A stretch of DNA of 64,000 nucleotides, from contig JAPFBL010000006.1 of NCBI GenBank assembly GCA_026182355.1, positions 7,592,501 to 7,656,500 on the forward strand, in the 5' to 3' direction. The notes beneath the pieces are model-generated. The model was given only the letters and a program-made list of their open reading frames with translations. It was not told where the DNA came from and ran no database searches. A program made the translations under genes and the position numbers. Below, piece after piece: positions 62,369 through 64,000 of the stretch. Each line of letters begins with the position of its first letter. Position 1 is the first letter of the stretch. The DNA comes from Hermatobates lingyangjiaoensis. Lineage: Eukaryota; Arthropoda; Insecta; Hemiptera; Hermatobatidae.

Positions 62369-62380
62369 CTGGATCTGCAT
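62369..62380 (-). CDS. Gly/Tyr- and Pro/Val-rich protein gene, exon 1 (start codon exon)
   Basis: ATG CAG ATC CAG (MQIQ) is followed by a strong donor GTCAGT, phase 0. It lies 38 nt downstream of an initiator placed 30 nt from a TATA box. The join to exon 2 at 58306 gives a complete signal peptide. Four-codon first exons are common in insect cuticular protein genes. Confidence 0.8.
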
Positions 62381-62442
62381 GCTGGACGTGTTCCTCGCTG
62401 AGCAAAACAAGAGGCTGTGACAGAGCGTCCTCCCACTGCTCC

Positions 62443-62448
62443 TTTATA
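62443..62448 (-). promoter_or_regulatory. TATA box of the Gly/Tyr- and Pro/Val-rich gene
   Basis: The minus strand reads TCTATAAAGG. An initiator-like GTCACAG has its A at 62418, 30 nt downstream of the first T. The upstream 70 bp is G-rich (GGTGGGGAGGGG), unlike the region around it. Confidence 0.78.
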
Positions 62449-62753
62449 GATCAGACCCCAGACTTTCACTGCAAGTCATTCGCAGAAGGGGTGTCTTCCC
62501 CTCCCCACCTCGGCCCTAAACTCAAATTCACTTAACCACAACTCTGCTTTCCAACAGTACTTTTAAAAAAAGTTACCCTAAAAATTAAATGTACGTTCAT
62601 GGGTACAGAAAATTTAGATTTCAAATTAACATTTGTAATGTTAATAATGACTTAACGATAACTACTAAAATCCTTGAATGAATCAATCAAAAAATGTCAT
62701 ACTCTCTTTGTTGAGGGTATGTACCTAAGTTTTACATTGATGGTGTGCCGTAC

Positions 62754-62792
62754 AGAGGACTAGGTCCTCTCCACCAGGCTTTTCCCCTGGTG
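62754..62792. other. Two adjacent GC-rich hairpins
   Basis: AGAGGAC-tag-GTCCTCT (62754-62770) is followed after one base by CACCAGG ... CCTGGTG (62772-62792), each a perfect 7-bp stem. They lie about 340 bp upstream of the transcription start of the minus-strand gene. Confidence 0.5.
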
Positions 62793-63234
62793 ACTTATTT
62801 TTACATAGATAGTGACCTATCTATGACTAATAGATTACTACTTGTAGTAAACTATAGATTAGCTTTTCTACTATGAACTAATAAAACAAAATAATAATAA
62901 TAATAACAACATTAATATATAGAATAATATTATTAGTCTGGATAACTATAATTCTAATACTAATCCTAATAATAAACAATTCTGCTATGTTTTAAATGAA
63001 AACCATAATTGATTGGGAATTGTACAAAGATCTATTATTTTATTTTAAAAGACAAGAGTATATATTTTGCCAGAATAACTTATGATTAACCTGTTTGTAC
63101 TGGATTCTGAGTGAATCTTTCCAGTACTTCCCGAAAAACCACATCTATAAATTAATTTTTATTTCACATGTTTGTTATGAGATCCTACTGTATATACTAT
63201 GTAAATAACAAGATTTTACAATTAACACGTAAAA

Positions 63235-63444
63235 TAACAATCAATGTTCAAACTACAATAAGAAATGAGAAAAAAAGACTAAGATCTTTCAACTGTAACA
63301 AGTGGTCTTCGTCAGAGTCAAACCTCAACTGTCAGTCAAATCAACTGACAGTTGGGATTTGACGCTGACGAAGACCGCTTGTTACAGTTGAAAGATCTTA
63401 GTCCTTTTTTTTTCATTTCTCATTGTGGTTTAAACATTGATTGT
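63235..63444. mobile_element. Foldback element, ~100-bp arms with paired CTGACGA motifs
   Basis: The arms at 63235-63338 and 63345-63444 are near-perfect inverted repeats (CAATGTTCAAACTACAATAA ... AACTGTCAGT). Each carries CTGACGAAGACC(A/G)CTTGT then TACAGTTGAAAGATCTTAG, on the minus strand in the left arm and on the plus strand in the right. A (TA)n tract flanks it on the right. Confidence 0.78.
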
Positions 63445-63452
63445 ACTATTAA

Positions 63453-63460
63453 ATATATAT

Positions 63461-63502
<42 letters not shown>
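63453..63502. repeat. (TA)n microsatellite
   Basis: TA-rich run of about 50 bp beside the foldback. Confidence 0.9.
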
Positions 63503-63506
<4 letters not shown>

Positions 63507-64000
63507 TATTTAATATTTGCAGTTCCATTATTCATTTTAAATTTCTAATATTGTAGTCTATGAGTATCATGTGTCAACATGATATATTTTTGAATATGAA
63601 GAAGCCTTTAAATAATATATTTGATCGTACAATCCTGTTTTCTTTTAGCTTTGTTTTGTTCCTACAATTTCAGGATTTATTTTTTCTCTACTACGTTGCT
63701 TACATATTTCTGGCTGTATATCTCCGGCAGCAATGAGCATAGACTTTACTCTCCCTAAAATAATTCTTTGAGGTGTACTTTGGGTTTTTCAAGTTGTGAT
63801 TGAGGCGGCATGGGAGCGTGTCCATTGCTGCATCTTAGACAGGATCTTACAAGGCACAGTATATCTTGGGTTACACCTCACTTCGTACCTGTAAGTCTGC
63901 TGAGCTGTGTCATTCCCTTGAGACCCTCAAACTTTTTACATCCTATTCATGGTTAGGTGCTTACATGCAAGAGTCATGTTGAGGTAAGTAACACATTCAG
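63503..64000. other. Right edge, no gene recognised
   Basis: GC content rises after about 63700, and the segment may belong to a feature that continues outside the window. No frame longer than about 60 codons has a recognisable product. Confidence 0.4.

Overview
This is a 64 kb stretch of a nuclear insect genome. It is very AT-rich, its genes are split by introns of 1.7 to 11 kb, and it carries at least three cuticular-protein-type structural genes. The order of insect cannot be fixed from the sequence. Most of the window is intron or intergenic DNA filled with decayed mobile elements: Helitron, Tc1/mariner, Penelope-like, tRNA-derived SINEs, foldback elements, a mitochondrial cox1 insertion and (TA)n microsatellites.

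Genes. (1) At the left edge, on the + strand, lies the last coding exon (599-835) of an RR-2 cuticular protein; its first exons are outside the window. (2) A minus-strand RR-2 gene can be assembled across about 19.5 kb. It has a TATA box and initiator near 21.79/21.765 kb, a six-codon exon 1 (21741-21724), a signal-peptide exon 2 (15254-15177), a chitin-binding exon 3 (13472-13211) and a probable C-terminal exon 4 (2409-2237). All joins agree in phase and give 176 aa. (3) A second minus-strand secreted structural gene has a TATA box at 62.445 kb, exon 1 at 62380-62369, a signal-peptide exon 2 (58306-58212) and a long exon 3 (51838-51259). It gives a 228-aa protein with a Gly/Tyr/Ser-rich half followed by a Pro/Val/Lys half. 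(4) At 39946-39630 (minus) lies a convincing but unidentified terminal exon ending in a hydrophobic, GPI-signal-like tail.

How they work together. Genes 1 to 3 encode secreted proteins expected to be laid down in the chitinous cuticle: two RR-2 chitin binders and one Gly-rich/Pro-Val-rich low-complexity protein. The two promoters visible have the same plan: TATA box, initiator 30 nt downstream, a start exon of 4 to 6 codons, then a large intron before the signal peptide. This looks like part of a cuticular-protein cluster.

Mobile DNA by region. 4.7-7.7 kb: mariner remnant, Helitron with helicase remains, a tandem array with a tRNA A-box, and a second small Helitron. 11.7-13.2 kb: two SINEs, one inserted 20 nt beyond the exon 3 splice donor. 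16.4-19.6 kb: a long unclassified repeat and a foldback element. 22.3-23.8 kb: an internally deleted mariner with intact ends and two foldbacks. 26.3-26.6 kb: cox1 NUMT. 37.9-38.5 and 41.2-42.9 kb: more copies of the unclassified repeat. 45.0-46.1 kb: Penelope-like element with GIY-YIG endonuclease and an inverted 5' end. 50.3-50.6, 61.0-61.2 and 63.2-63.4 kb: further foldbacks.

The most unusual signal is a recurring motif, CTGA-N-GA, then a short hairpin, then GAAA. It recalls the hammerhead-ribozyme core known from Penelope-like retroelements. It occurs at more than a dozen sites in several unrelated-looking repeats, often as inverted pairs inside foldbacks.
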